A DNA stretch of 64,000 nt from Brachybacterium aquaticum (GCF_014204755.1 NZ_JACHLZ010000001.1:1922001-1986000); one strand, 5' to 3'; positions 51,898-60,991 are shown, counted from the stretch's first letter. A program made the numbers and translations. Notes: a model not told the origin generated them from the sequence alone.

Positions 51898-52664
51898 TGG
51901 GTGAACTGTTCGCCACCACCGTGCTGAGCGGACCCCTGGCCGCAGCCCTGCTGCTGTCGATGGTGGCCGGTCTGGTCGCGTTCCTCTCGCCGTGCGTGCT
52001 TCCGGTGGTCCCCGGCTACCTCGGATACATCACCGGGCTCACCGGAGGAAGCGCCGGGCCGCCCCGCACCGGCGATCCCGGGGAACGGCCATGGCGCCTG
52101 GTCACCGGCGCTGTGCTGTTCGTCGCGGGCTTCACGGCGGTGTTCCTGGTCATCGGCGGTTTCGTCGGTGCACTGGGGTCATTGGTGATCCAGTACACGA
52201 GCGCGATCAATCGGATCTCCGGGGTGCTGGTCATCCTCATGGGCCTGGTGTTCGTGGGAATCTTCCCCCGCCTCTCCGGTGTGAAAAGGATCCGGAAGCG
52301 CCCCGATGCCGGACTCGCCGGCGCCCCGCTGCTCGGGATCACGTTCGGCTTCTCCTGGACCCCGTGCATCGGGCCGACGTTCGCCGCAGTCGCCGCACTC
52401 AGCCTCGGGGAGGCATCCGCGAGCCGCGGCGCTCTCCTGGCTTTCGGCTACGCGATCGGGCTCGGGATCCCGTTCATCCTCTTCGCCCTCGTGTTCCGGC
52501 GCGCCCTAGGAATCTCCAGAGTGCTGTCCCGGCATCGCCGCACGCTCCAGATCGTCGGCGGGTCCGTCCTGATCACCATCGGGCTGCTGCTGGTCTCCGG
52601 GGTGTGGGAGCAGTGGATGGCGCTCCTGCAGGTCCAGATCGGCACCTTCACCACGATCGTCTAA
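51897..52664 (+). CDS. ccdA: CcdA-type cytochrome c biogenesis / thiol electron-transfer membrane protein
   Basis: 255 residues, ATG 51897 overlapping the tlpA stop (TGATG). Six membrane segments. The two conserved redox cysteines are in FLSPCVLPVVPGYLGYITG and FSWTPCIGPTFAAVAA. It carries reducing equivalents from cytosolic thioredoxin to the outside partner TlpA. With no cytochrome maturation genes nearby, service to copper proteins is the likely job. Confidence 0.93.
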   Translation: MGELFATTVLSGPLAAALLLSMVAGLVAFLSPCVLPVVPGYLGYITGLTGGSAGPPRTGDPGERPWRLVTGAVLFVAGFTAVFLVIGGFVGALGSLVIQYTSAINRISGVLVILMGLVFVGIFPRLSGVKRIRKRPDAGLAGAPLLGITFGFSWTPCIGPTFAAVAALSLGEASASRGALLAFGYAIGLGIPFILFALVFRRALGISRVLSRHRRTLQIVGGSVLITIGLLLVSGVWEQWMALLQVQIGTFTTIV

Positions 52665-52682
52665 GGGTACTGCTCTCGAGGA

Positions 52683-53822
52683 TCAGCGTTCAACGGTCGC
52701 TCGAGGAAGCCGGATGGTGAAGACGGCTCCCCGCCCGGGCCCCTCACTGGCGGCAGCCATGGTCCCGCCGTGCGCATCCACGAGGGCGCGACTGATCGTC
52801 AAGCCGATTCCCGAGCCGGAGTTTTCGCGGGTGCGAGCGCTGTCGGCGCGGAAGAAGCGTTCGAACAGCCGCGCCTGGTCACGCGCGGTGAAACCCTCAC
52901 CGTCGTCGGACACCGCGATCTCCACCACGTCGCCGGTGGTGAGCGCTGAGAGAGTGACGGCGCCCCCGGGCGAGGTGTGCCGCAGGGCATTGCTCAGGAG
53001 GTTTCCGAGTACCTGGGCGAGGCGGTCCGGGTCGGCGTGAATGATCGGGGAGCGGCGCATAACGAAATCTCGTCGCAATGCCACACCCGCTGCCTCGAAC
53101 CTCTCCTCCCATTCCTGGAGTGTTGAGTCCAGCAGGTCGCGGACCGACGTGGGCCGCAGCTCCACCGGGAGCTGTCCCTCTTCGACACGGGACACCTCGC
53201 TGATGTCGTCGGCCAGCCGGGACAGGCGTATGGTCTGACCGGCAAGGATGGGCATGGCCGCCTCCGGCTCGATGACACCATCAGCCATCGCCTCGTGATG
53301 TGCCGAGAGAGTCGCAATGGGAGTACGTAGCTCGTGGGCGAGGTCAGAGAGCAGCCGGCGACGATTCTCTTCGACGGCATCTAGGCGTGCAGCCATGTCG
53401 TTGAGCGTGGCGGCCAGAGAGTCCAGCTCGGTTCCCGCACCGAGGGCGGGCACCCGAGTGGAGTAGTGGCCTCGGGAGAGTTCGTCCACGGCCAGGGTGA
53501 GGCGGTGGAGTGTCTGCCGGAGTCGTCGCGCCAGTCTCCAGGTGACCAGGCCTGCCGCTAGGAGGGAGACCACCAGTCCGACCCCCAGTGCGAGGGCGAG
53601 GGCGTCACGGTAGGCGCGCTCGATATGCAGAATCTCAGCGCTGCCCACCGGAAGAGCAGTCTGGAGCAGGTGATAGTGGAAGACGGCGGGTCCGATCATC
53701 ACCGTCAGAGCGGTGATGCTGACGGCGCCGGCACACAGCACGATGAGCTGGCCGATCATCAAACGTGAGGCGAGGCTCGTGCCGGGGCGGATCGTTCTGG
53801 CCGATGAGCGGGGATCAGTCAC
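52683..53822 (-). CDS. sensor histidine kinase
   Basis: 379 residues from GTG 53820-53822, 4 bp after the response regulator stop. Two membrane segments (~17-45 and ~67-90) enclose a short outside loop. A HAMP domain follows, then HisKA with SDLAHELRTPIATL (phospho-His) and a HATPase: NLLSNALRHTSPGG (N box), VSDDGEGF (G1), SGIGLTISRALVDAHGG. The small sensor loop (~20 residues) resembles CusS/BaeS-like kinases only loosely. It is last in the copZ-copB-RR-HK operon, so copper or envelope stress is the expected signal. Confidence 0.93.
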   Translation of the reverse strand: MTDPRSSARTIRPGTSLASRLMIGQLIVLCAGAVSITALTVMIGPAVFHYHLLQTALPVGSAEILHIERAYRDALALALGVGLVVSLLAAGLVTWRLARRLRQTLHRLTLAVDELSRGHYSTRVPALGAGTELDSLAATLNDMAARLDAVEENRRRLLSDLAHELRTPIATLSAHHEAMADGVIEPEAAMPILAGQTIRLSRLADDISEVSRVEEGQLPVELRPTSVRDLLDSTLQEWEERFEAAGVALRRDFVMRRSPIIHADPDRLAQVLGNLLSNALRHTSPGGAVTLSALTTGDVVEIAVSDDGEGFTARDQARLFERFFRADSARTRENSGSGIGLTISRALVDAHGGTMAAASEGPGRGAVFTIRLPRATVER

Positions 53823-53826
53823 GCCC

Positions 53827-54540
53827 TCAACCCTTCCCCATCCGGTACCCGATACCGCGGACCGTGGTGACATACCGTGCCGAACCCGCTGTCTCGTCCA
53901 GTTTTCGTCGCAGGTTGGCAATGTGCACATCGACGAGATGGTCATCTCCGATCCAGGTATCACCCCAGACGGCTTCCATCAGCTGGTGGCGGCTGAAGAC
54001 CTGGCCCGGCCGACGGGCCAGGGTCATAAGCAGTCCCCTTTCGGTGGGGGTCAGCGGGACTGGTTGGCCAGCGAGCCGCACCTCCTGGGCGGCCGTATCG
54101 ATCTCAAGCTCTCCGAATGCGCGCACCATGCCCGAAGGAGCGGTCCCGGGCTCGCCGCGGGGCCGCCGCAGCACGGCCTGGACCCGGGCGACAAGTTCAC
54201 GCACGCTGAACGGTTTGGTGAGGTAGTCATCCGCACCCACCGACAGGCCCACCAGGCGATCAACCTCCTCTGATCGCGCCGTCGTGATCAGCACGTAGCA
54301 GTCGGAGAAGGCGCGGATCCTCCGCATCACCTCCAAGCCATCGAGGCCAGGCAGGCCGAGATCGAGGATGATCACGTCCGGTGACAAGGCGCGGGCTACC
54401 TCCACCGCCTCCGGACCGCTTCGCGCGCTCCCCGTGGCGTAGCCGGCCTTCACGAGGTATGCCTGCACGACGTCCGAGAGCGCGACTTCGTCTTCGACAA
54501 CGAGAACCGTCGCTGCAGCTCGAGCCGATTCACTCCTCAT
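53827..54540 (-). CDS. OmpR/PhoB-family response regulator
   Basis: 237 residues, ATG 54538-54540. Receiver domain: VLVVEDEVALSDVV, phospho-acceptor in DVIILDLGLPGLDG, switch Thr/Lys in LITTARS and YLTKPFSVREL. The C-terminal winged HTH is LTPTERGLLMTLARRPGQVF ... VDVHIANLRRKLDETAGSARY ending VRGIGYRMGKG, read as adjoining blocks. It overlaps the copB stop by 11 bp and precedes its kinase by 4 bp: a single coupled operon. Confidence 0.95.
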   Translation of the reverse strand: MRSESARAAATVLVVEDEVALSDVVQAYLVKAGYATGSARSGPEAVEVARALSPDVIILDLGLPGLDGLEVMRRIRAFSDCYVLITTARSEEVDRLVGLSVGADDYLTKPFSVRELVARVQAVLRRPRGEPGTAPSGMVRAFGELEIDTAAQEVRLAGQPVPLTPTERGLLMTLARRPGQVFSRHQLMEAVWGDTWIGDDHLVDVHIANLRRKLDETAGSARYVTTVRGIGYRMGKG

Positions 54541-56947
54541 GGGCTCCAGTCTGATCTCCGTTCCTGGGCGCCGTGGAGGTCCTGCTCGAGTCCGACCGGG
54601 AGCTGGCCGAGCCCGCGCGGCTCGAAGACTGGGTCGTCGACACCGGGGTCGAGCTCTCGCGGCCGGCCAGGCGCGCCGCGCTCTTGGCAGGGGTCAGATC
54701 CAGTCGGCGCAGCATCTGCGCATTCAAGGCCACAACGACAGTGGACAACGACATCAGGATCGCGCCGACCGACATGGGCAGTACGAATCCGATCGGCGCC
54801 AGGACACCGGCGGCCAGCGGAACGGCGGCGATGTTGTACCCGGCAGCCCACCACAGGTTCTGCTTCATCTTGCGGTAACTGGCACGGGAGAGCTGGATCA
54901 CCGAGAGTACCGAGCGGGGATCGTCGGAGGCTAGGATCACGCCGGCGGAGGCGATCGCGACGTCGGTGCCGGCACCGATCGCGATGCCGACGTCGGCCTG
55001 CGCGAGGGCGGGGGCATCGTTGACGCCGTCGCCGACCATCGCCACGGCTCGTCCGTCGCGCTGGAGCTCGAGGACCTTCTCGCTCTTGTGCTCCGGGCGC
55101 ACCTGGGCGAAGACCTGGTCGATACCGAGCTCGCCGGCCACGGCGCGGGCAACGGGCTGGGCATCGCCCGTGATCATGACGACGCGGATTCCCAGCTCGT
55201 GCAGGGCATCGACGGCCTCGCGAGATTCCTGGCGCACTTCGTCGGCCAGGCCGATCGCTCCCGTGACCTGCCCGTCGAGGAGGACATGGAGGACGATCGC
55301 TCCGTCCGCGGACCACGGCCCGGTGGCCGGTAGCGGTCCCTGGCCGTGCTCGGCCAGGAGGTTGGGTCCGCCGACCTGGACGGTGCGCCCGTCCACGGTG
55401 GCGCTGACGCCGACCGCGGTGGTGGACTGGAACTCGGTGGCGCGCGGCACGTCGAGTCCGCGTTCCGCGGCAGCGGCGGTGATGGCGCGGGCGAGCGGGT
55501 GCTCGCTGTCGGCTTCGGCCGCGGCGGCCAGCGCGAGCAGCTCGTCCTCGCCCAGGGTGCCGACGGTGGTGACGTGGTTCAGGGCGGGCTCGCCCTTGGT
55601 CAGCGTGCCCGTCTTGTCGAACAGGACGGTGTCGATGGTGCGCATCCGCTCCAGGGCGGCACGCTCCTTGACCAGGACGCCGCCCTTCGCGGCCCGCTCG
55701 GTCGAGATGGACACCACCAGCGGGATCGCCAGACCCAGCGCGTGAGGGCAGGCGATGACCAGAACGGTGATCGCGCGGACCAGTGCACTCTCGGGCACCC
55801 CGACGACTGTCCACACGATCGCGGTGACGATCGCCGCGATCAGCGCGTACCAGAACAGCCAGGCGGCGGCTCTGTCCGCGAGCAGCTGGGCCCGGGTCGT
55901 GGAGGATTGGGCGTTGGCGACCAGGCGCTGGATGCCGGACAGGGCGGTGTCCTCACCGATCGCGGTGACGCGCACGCGCAGCGCGTTGTCCGTGGCCACC
56001 GTGCCGGCGACGACCTGATCACCGATCTCGCGACGCACGGGGCTGGACTCGCCGGTGATCATCGACTCGTCGACGTCGGCGCCACCATCGATGACTTCCC
56101 CGTCGGCCGGGACCCGGCCACCGGGTCGCACGATCACGACGTCTCCGAGCTGCAGCTCGGCCGGGGAAACCGCGACGATGTCCTCGCCCTCGATCTTCTC
56201 GGCCTGGTCGGGCAGGAGCGCGGCCAGGGAATCCAGCGCGGAGGAGGTCTGCGCGAGGGAGCGCATCTCGAGCCAGTGGCCCAGCAGCATGATCACGATC
56301 AGGAGGGCGAGCTCCCACCAGAAATCGAGCTCGTGGGAGAGCAGTCCGAGGCTGGCGCCGAGCGAGGAAACGAAGGCGACCGTGATCGCCATCCCGATCA
56401 GGAGCATCATGCCGGGCTTGCGATCCCGGATCTCCTCGACCGCGCCCGTCAGGAACGGTTTCCCGCCCCACAGGTACATGACCGTGCCCAGGACCGGCGA
56501 GACCCACCGCACCCAGGCCGCGTCCGGCAGCGCATAGCTGAGCAGGTCAGCGAACATCCCGTTCAGCAGCACCGTCGGGATAGCAAGGACGAGCATGATC
56601 CAGAACAGCCGACGGAACATCCCCACGTGATCACCATGACCCGCATGGCCCCCGTGACCCGACATGTCGTGCCCCGCGTGCGGGTCGTGGTGCTCGTGGC
56701 CCGCCATGTCGTGCTCACCGTGCCCGGTCATGTCATGGCCGGTGTGAGTGGCGGTCGGCAGGGCATGCCCCTCGTGCGCCATCTGCTCGGCATCGTAGCC
56801 GCCATGACGGTCCCCGCCCGGCGGAGCGCCCGCCGGGCCGTGTGGGCCCGTGCCGCGGTGATGCCCGTGCTGGGCCATGTCGTGCCCGGCGTGGTCGGGT
56901 TCGGGGGTAACCGGGTGGTCGTGGTGGTGGTGGTGGGGGGTGCTCAT
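54530..56947 (-). CDS. copB: CopB-type (P1B-3-like) copper-translocating P-type ATPase
   Basis: 805 residues, ATG 56945-56947. A ~105-residue His/Asp/Gly-rich N-terminus with repeated GHDM replaces the usual CxxC domains. Eight membrane segments; the ion-path motif is CPH (VIACPHALGLAIPL, ~398), which marks CopB/P1B-3 pumps rather than CPC. DKTGTLTKGEP at ~443, HP locus SEHPLARAI, hinge GDGVNDAPALAQADVG at ~637. It exports copper. The C-terminal ~50 residues are Ser/Thr-rich and atypical. Confidence 0.94.
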   Translation of the reverse strand: MSTPHHHHHDHPVTPEPDHAGHDMAQHGHHRGTGPHGPAGAPPGGDRHGGYDAEQMAHEGHALPTATHTGHDMTGHGEHDMAGHEHHDPHAGHDMSGHGGHAGHGDHVGMFRRLFWIMLVLAIPTVLLNGMFADLLSYALPDAAWVRWVSPVLGTVMYLWGGKPFLTGAVEEIRDRKPGMMLLIGMAITVAFVSSLGASLGLLSHELDFWWELALLIVIMLLGHWLEMRSLAQTSSALDSLAALLPDQAEKIEGEDIVAVSPAELQLGDVVIVRPGGRVPADGEVIDGGADVDESMITGESSPVRREIGDQVVAGTVATDNALRVRVTAIGEDTALSGIQRLVANAQSSTTRAQLLADRAAAWLFWYALIAAIVTAIVWTVVGVPESALVRAITVLVIACPHALGLAIPLVVSISTERAAKGGVLVKERAALERMRTIDTVLFDKTGTLTKGEPALNHVTTVGTLGEDELLALAAAAEADSEHPLARAITAAAAERGLDVPRATEFQSTTAVGVSATVDGRTVQVGGPNLLAEHGQGPLPATGPWSADGAIVLHVLLDGQVTGAIGLADEVRQESREAVDALHELGIRVVMITGDAQPVARAVAGELGIDQVFAQVRPEHKSEKVLELQRDGRAVAMVGDGVNDAPALAQADVGIAIGAGTDVAIASAGVILASDDPRSVLSVIQLSRASYRKMKQNLWWAAGYNIAAVPLAAGVLAPIGFVLPMSVGAILMSLSTVVVALNAQMLRRLDLTPAKSAARLAGRESSTPVSTTQSSSRAGSASSRSDSSRTSTAPRNGDQTGAHEE

Positions 56948-56997
56948 GGTGTCCCTTCCGCAAGGCCTCGGACGAGGCTGGGTGTTGCCGGGGTGGG

Positions 56998-57321
56998 TCA
57001 GGCGTCGGCCACGGTGTAGCCGGCCTCCGCGACGGCGGCGCGGACGGCGGCCGGTGCGGCAGCTCCGGCCACGGTCACGGTGGAGATCCCACCGGGCGCC
57101 AGGTCGATCCGTACTTCCTCCACGCCCTCGAGAACGGTGATTGCCGTGGTCACGCTGTCGGCGCAGTGACCACAGGTCATGCCCTGCACCGGATACGTCG
57201 TGGTCTCGGCCGCGGACGTCGCAGTCGCCTCAGCAGCGGCGCGGTCCTCCACCGGGGCGGTGGCGCAGCAAGAACAGCCGGTGGAAGCCATCGGCAGGGG
57301 TCGAAGTGTCTCGGGGCTCAT
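56998..57321 (-). CDS. copZ: CopZ-like copper chaperone (HMA domain) with Cys-rich N-terminal extension
   Basis: 107 residues from ATG 57319-57321, with GAGGAG 6 bases upstream. The HMA domain occupies ~42-107 with the metal loop QGMTCGHCADS (Cys 50 and 53), the usual Cu(I) site. The N-terminal 40 residues contain a second cluster CSCC (16-19), uncommon in CopZ and possibly an extra metal site. It lies 50 bp before copB and behind a CsoR-like operator. Confidence 0.92.
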   Translation of the reverse strand: MSPETLRPLPMASTGCSCCATAPVEDRAAAEATATSAAETTTYPVQGMTCGHCADSVTTAITVLEGVEEVRIDLAPGGISTVTVAGAAAPAAVRAAVAEAGYTVADA

Positions 57322-57384
57322 GAGGTACTCCTCGCATCAAAGGGTGCAGCAGCGGCGGAAACTGTCGTTGCTCCCCTCAGTTTT

Positions 57385-57401
57385 ATACCCCCAGGGGGTA
57401 T
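57385..57401. promoter_or_regulatory. CsoR-like operator of the copZ-copB operon
   Basis: ATACCCCCAGGGGGTAT is a perfect 17-bp dyad (central A excepted), 64 bp upstream of the copZ start. It matches the CsoR operator pattern and the site at 48248. Confidence 0.75.
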
Positions 57402-57772
57402 TTGGCAAGTGATCCACTGCGGGAGCATGGGGTCGACCGGTCGCTCGGTGCCGGCTGCGCGGCTCTCGTCGGACACGCTCTCGTCCGCGATCGAAGAACG
57501 GCCGAGCCTGCCCGTCCCGCTGCTCGCAGTTGCGTGCGGCGCCGCCATTAGCAGGAACCCCCGAAATCACGCCCGCGGCCCGGGCAGCCGCTTTTGAGCT
57601 ATTAAGGTCCCGGCCCCAACGGGCGCTAGCCGGAAAGACCAGCTATCGGCTAGTGCCGGCCGCGGCGGTCCGGGCTAGCCCGCGGCGCCGCAGACACGCC
57701 GCTGCGGCATGCCCGAGCGCGCCGCGGGTCGGGGTCGGCCCATAGGGTGGCGCGCCCGCTGGAGGGGAGGGG
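57402..57772. other. 371-bp region without a convincing gene
   Basis: GC-rich with no supported frame. It holds a possible -10 TAGGGT (57743-57748) and purine-rich GGAGGGGAGGG before the small gene at 57773. Confidence 0.4.
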
Positions 57773-57922
57773 GTGAGTCGGGAGATCACAGAGGCGCTGG
57801 TGGCGGTGGCGGCACTGGCGACGGCGCTGCTGAACCTCTGCGCAGCCGTACTGCGGCTGCGTGAGGCCGAGCAGACTCGGAGCCGGGAGCAACGGGGTCG
57901 CGGCGGACGACACCGACGATGA
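57773..57922 (+). CDS. 49-residue putative single-pass membrane peptide
   Basis: GTG 57773 preceded by GGAGGGGAGGGG. The chain begins MSREITEALVAVAALATALL and has one hydrophobic helix (~8-27), then a charged helix (LREAEQTRSREQ) and a basic end GGRHRR. A very strong terminator follows at once, which supports a real gene. Function unknown. Confidence 0.5.
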   Translation: MSREITEALVAVAALATALLNLCAAVLRLREAEQTRSREQRGRGGRHRR

Positions 57923-57923
57923 G

Positions 57924-57963
57924 ATGACGGGAGGGGCGGGAGCAACCCGCCCCCTCCCGTCAT
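57924..57963 (+). terminator. strong hairpin terminator
   Basis: ATGACGGGAGGGGCGGG (57924-57940) pairs with 57946-57963, one bulge, loop AGCAA, followed by TG. It starts 2 bp after the small gene's stop. Confidence 0.8.
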
Positions 57964-58104
57964 TGCGGGACTCTCGAGCTGCACGCAGCGTTCCTACTGA
58001 GACCCGGCAGGGTCTCCGCCCGCTGGTGACACCATGGAGCGTGCCCACCAACGCTGAGAACATCCGCGCCCGCGACATCAAGGTGGTCACCTGGGCCGCC
58101 CCCT

Positions 58105-58480
58105 TCATTCGGTCCGGTCGCTCTGTGAGTCGTCGGTTTCGATTTGATGGGTGCACTGCCGGGCGTACTCGGCCGGGGGTAGGTAGCCGAGCGATGAGTG
58201 CCGACGCTGATGGTTGTACTCGGTCTTCCAGTCGCCGATCACGACCTGGGCGTGAAGCAGTGAGCAGAAGCTGTTGATGTTGAGTCACTCGTCGCGGAGG
58301 CGGCTGTTGAACGATTCGACGTATCCGTTGTGCCAGGGCGAGCCGGGCGGAATGTAGAACAGGCCGGTGCGGGTACCCGCCCAGTCGGCCATCGCGTCGC
58401 TGATGAACTCGGGCCCGTTGTCGCTGCGGAGCACACCCGGTGCACCGCGGACGGCGACGAGCTCTTCGAGGTGGGCGGTG
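58105..58480 (-). pseudogene. IS3-family OrfB C-terminal remnant with internal stop
   Basis: Reads LRSDNGPEFISDAMADWAG and SPWHNGYVESFNSRLRDE, then TGA where relatives have Cys, then LNINSFCSLLHAQVVIGDWK and SSLGYLPPAEYA to the end. The 5' part is missing because IS3 copy 2 begins at 58481. It is a third IS3 lineage. Confidence 0.8.
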
Positions 58481-58498
58481 TGAATCGCCCCGGGTTTG

Positions 58499-59431
58499 TT
58501 AGAGGCTCGCAAGTGCCGCGTCGGCGGGTGCCGGTGCGGGGTGGTGGTGATGGTAGGTGTCCTCGAGCTCGACGGGCGGGATCATGCCGATCTCCCCGTG
58601 AAGTCGCCGGTGATTGAACCAGTCGATGTTTTCCGCGGTCGCGATCTCGAAGTCGTCGATGTTCTTCCAGGGCCCGCGGTTGCGGACCAGTTCAGCCTTG
58701 AACAGCGAGTTGAAGGCCTCGGCCAGGGCATTGGCATACGAGTCGCCGGTGGAGCCGACCGAGGCGGCCGCGCCGGCCTCAGCAAGACGCTCGGTGTAGC
58801 GGATGGCGACGTACTGAACGCCCTTATCGCTGTGGTGCGTGAGCCCGGAGACGGCCTGGCCTGCGTGATCGCGGGTCCAGATGCCCATCTCGAGCGCGTC
58901 CAGCGCGAGGTTCGTCCGCAGCGACTTCGACAGCTGCCAGCCGACCACGCGGCGGGAGAACACATCGATGACGAACGCGGCATACACCCAGCCGGCGAAG
59001 GTGCGGCAGTAGGTGATGTCCGCGACCCACAACTGGTTCGGAGCGGTCGCGGTGAAGCCACGTTCGACCAGTTCAGGACGATTATCCGGGCCACGACCGG
59101 AGATCGTGGTGCGCGGGCCCTTGGCCCGGCTGACCTCTCGCAACCCCGCGCCGCGCATGAGCCGCTCGACCGTGCAACGCGCGATGACGACGCCCTCGCG
59201 GCGCAGCTGGGCGTGGACCTTCTTCGCCCCGTAGACGCCGAAGTTCGCCGCATGGACCCGGTGGATCTCGACCAGCGGTTCCTCGTCGCGTAGTGCTCGC
59301 TTCGAGGGTGGGCGGGTCTTGAACGCGTAGTTCGTGCTCGGCGCGATCTGCGTGCCCGCTGCGGTCAGCGTTCGACAGACCGGCCAGGCGCCGAACTCAT
59401 GCCTGCACTGGTCGATGTACTCCACGATCAA
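58499..59431 (-). CDS. IS3-family OrfB transposase (copy 2, uninterrupted)
   Basis: 310 residues from MIVEYIDQCRHEFGAWPVC. HTH_21-like N-terminus (FGVYGAKKVHAQLRREG). The DDE integrase core has WVADITYCRTFAGWVY (Asp), THHSDKGVQYVA (Asp) and NALAEAFNSLFKAEL (Glu). It would normally be made as an OrfAB fusion by frameshift at the A-run near 59458, but OrfA is separated by IS30, so the element is probably inactive on its own. Confidence 0.92.
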   Translation of the reverse strand: MIVEYIDQCRHEFGAWPVCRTLTAAGTQIAPSTNYAFKTRPPSKRALRDEEPLVEIHRVHAANFGVYGAKKVHAQLRREGVVIARCTVERLMRGAGLREVSRAKGPRTTISGRGPDNRPELVERGFTATAPNQLWVADITYCRTFAGWVYAAFVIDVFSRRVVGWQLSKSLRTNLALDALEMGIWTRDHAGQAVSGLTHHSDKGVQYVAIRYTERLAEAGAAASVGSTGDSYANALAEAFNSLFKAELVRNRGPWKNIDDFEIATAENIDWFNHRRLHGEIGMIPPVELEDTYHHHHPAPAPADAALASL

Positions 59432-59485
59432 CGCTGTGGGCCGTCGAGCTCCGCCGCGAAAAAAGCCGAGGCCGACCTGAGGATC

Positions 59486-60719
59486 GGCGGATTCAAGCGG
59501 TCAGTGCAACGAGTCCTGTGAGATGAGGCAGTCACTGATCACAGGAGGATCCGGATGCAGGGCAGGCACGGTCATCTCAGCCGGGAGCAGAAGCAGCTCG
59601 GGCTCAGGCTGCACGGGAAGGGCTGGCGGCTGGTCGACATCGCGAAAGAGATCGGCTGCAGCGCGCCGATGGTCGGCATCATGGCCCGCACCGGCAGGCA
59701 CCTTGACGCCAGGCCGTTCGGGTGGGAGCCACGTCAGGGCTGTCTGACGATCCACGAGCGCGAGCAGATCCTGCTGGGGATCAATCGTGGCGATACCTTC
59801 ACCGCGATCGCCGAGCAGCTGGGGCGTGCGGTGTCGACCGTCAGCCGTGAGGTGAAGCGCGGCGGGGGTCGCTGCGGCTACTCGGCGTGGCGTGGTCATG
59901 AACGTGCCCGCGAGCAGGCACGTCGACCGAAGCCGTTCAAGCTTGCGTCGGGCCGGCTGCTCGAGGAGGTCGCCAGCCGGCTGGAGCAACTGTGGTCACC
60001 TGAGGAGATCGCGGCGCGCCTACGGTTGGATCACGCCGACGACCCGGAGATGCGCGTGAGCCACGAGACGATCTACCAGTCGCTGTTCGTGCAGGGCCGA
60101 GGCGAACTGCGCCGTGAGCTGGCGCGGTGCCTGCGGTCCGGAAGAGCGGCCCGCAAGCCCCGCCGAACCACGGACGGTCGCGGCCGCATCCCCGGCATGG
60201 TCATGCTCAGCGAACGCCCCGCAGAAGCCGACGACCGCGGCGTGCCAGGCCACTGGGAAGGTGATCTCATCCTCGGCGAGGGCAGCCGCAGCGCCGTCGG
60301 CACGCTCGTTGAGCGCTCGACGCGAATGACACTGCTGCTGCACCTGCCCGACGGCAAGAGCGCCGAGCAGGTCGAGGCCGCGATGCGCGCCGCAATCAGC
60401 AAGCTGCCGCCCTCGTTGATCCGAACGATCACCTGGGACCAAGGCGCGGAGATGTCCAAGCACGCCGCGTTCACCATCGCCACAGGAATCCCGATCTACT
60501 TCTGCGATCCCCACTCGCCCTGGCAGCGGGGGAGCAACGAGAACACCAACGGCCTGCTGCGCCAGTACCTGCCCAAAGGCACCGACCTGAGCGTCGTCAG
60601 CCGCGAGAAGTTGGACGCGATCCAGGACAGCCTCAACGGACGCCCCCGCAAGACACTGGGCTATCTGACACCATCAGAGAAGCTCGCAGAGTTCCTTGCG
60701 CCCACCGCTTGAATCCGCC
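59486..60719 (+). mobile_element. IS30-family element, copy 2 (inside IS3 copy 2)
   Basis: 1234 bp, the same ends and length as copy 1. ATC is present at 59483-59485 and 60720-60722 (3-bp duplication). It sits at the identical IS3 position as in copy 1 and differs from copy 1 by only a handful of bases. Confidence 0.93.
59555..60712 (+). CDS. IS30-family transposase, copy 2
   Basis: 385 residues, intact. The HTH and DDE motifs are the same as copy 1 (GHWEGDLILG, TITWDQGAEM, SPWQRGSNENTNGLL). The Ala in DDRAVPG is Gly here. Probably functional. Confidence 0.96.
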   Translation: MQGRHGHLSREQKQLGLRLHGKGWRLVDIAKEIGCSAPMVGIMARTGRHLDARPFGWEPRQGCLTIHEREQILLGINRGDTFTAIAEQLGRAVSTVSREVKRGGGRCGYSAWRGHERAREQARRPKPFKLASGRLLEEVASRLEQLWSPEEIAARLRLDHADDPEMRVSHETIYQSLFVQGRGELRRELARCLRSGRAARKPRRTTDGRGRIPGMVMLSERPAEADDRGVPGHWEGDLILGEGSRSAVGTLVERSTRMTLLLHLPDGKSAEQVEAAMRAAISKLPPSLIRTITWDQGAEMSKHAAFTIATGIPIYFCDPHSPWQRGSNENTNGLLRQYLPKGTDLSVVSREKLDAIQDSLNGRPRKTLGYLTPSEKLAEFLAPTA

Positions 60720-60991
60720 ATCGAGTTCGCCCTGCGCAGCTCACGCACTTCCTTCTCCAGCTCGACCAGGCGCTGGGACTCGCTGGTCGTGGTCCCGGGA
60801 CGGTGCCCCTCGTCAACCTCGGCCTGCACGACCCAGTTCCTCAGAGTCTCAGGATTGATCCCGAGCTGCTCGCTCACACGGCGAAACGTTCCCGACCTCG
60901 TCGATGGATCGCGCCGTGACTGAACTGCCATCCTCGTGGCTCTCTCCCGAAGCTCGTCGGGGTACTTCCTCGGTGCTGCCATGCTCCTCAT
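60720..60991 (-). pseudogene. IS3-family OrfA (copy 2), truncated by IS30
   Basis: Starts MRSMAAPRKYPDELRERA; HTH FRRVSEQLGINPETLRNWV; cut at RRANS by the IS30 end. It differs from copy 1 at several positions (QSRRDPSTRSG versus DARRDPETKSG), showing that the two IS3 copies are not a recent duplication. Confidence 0.88.
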
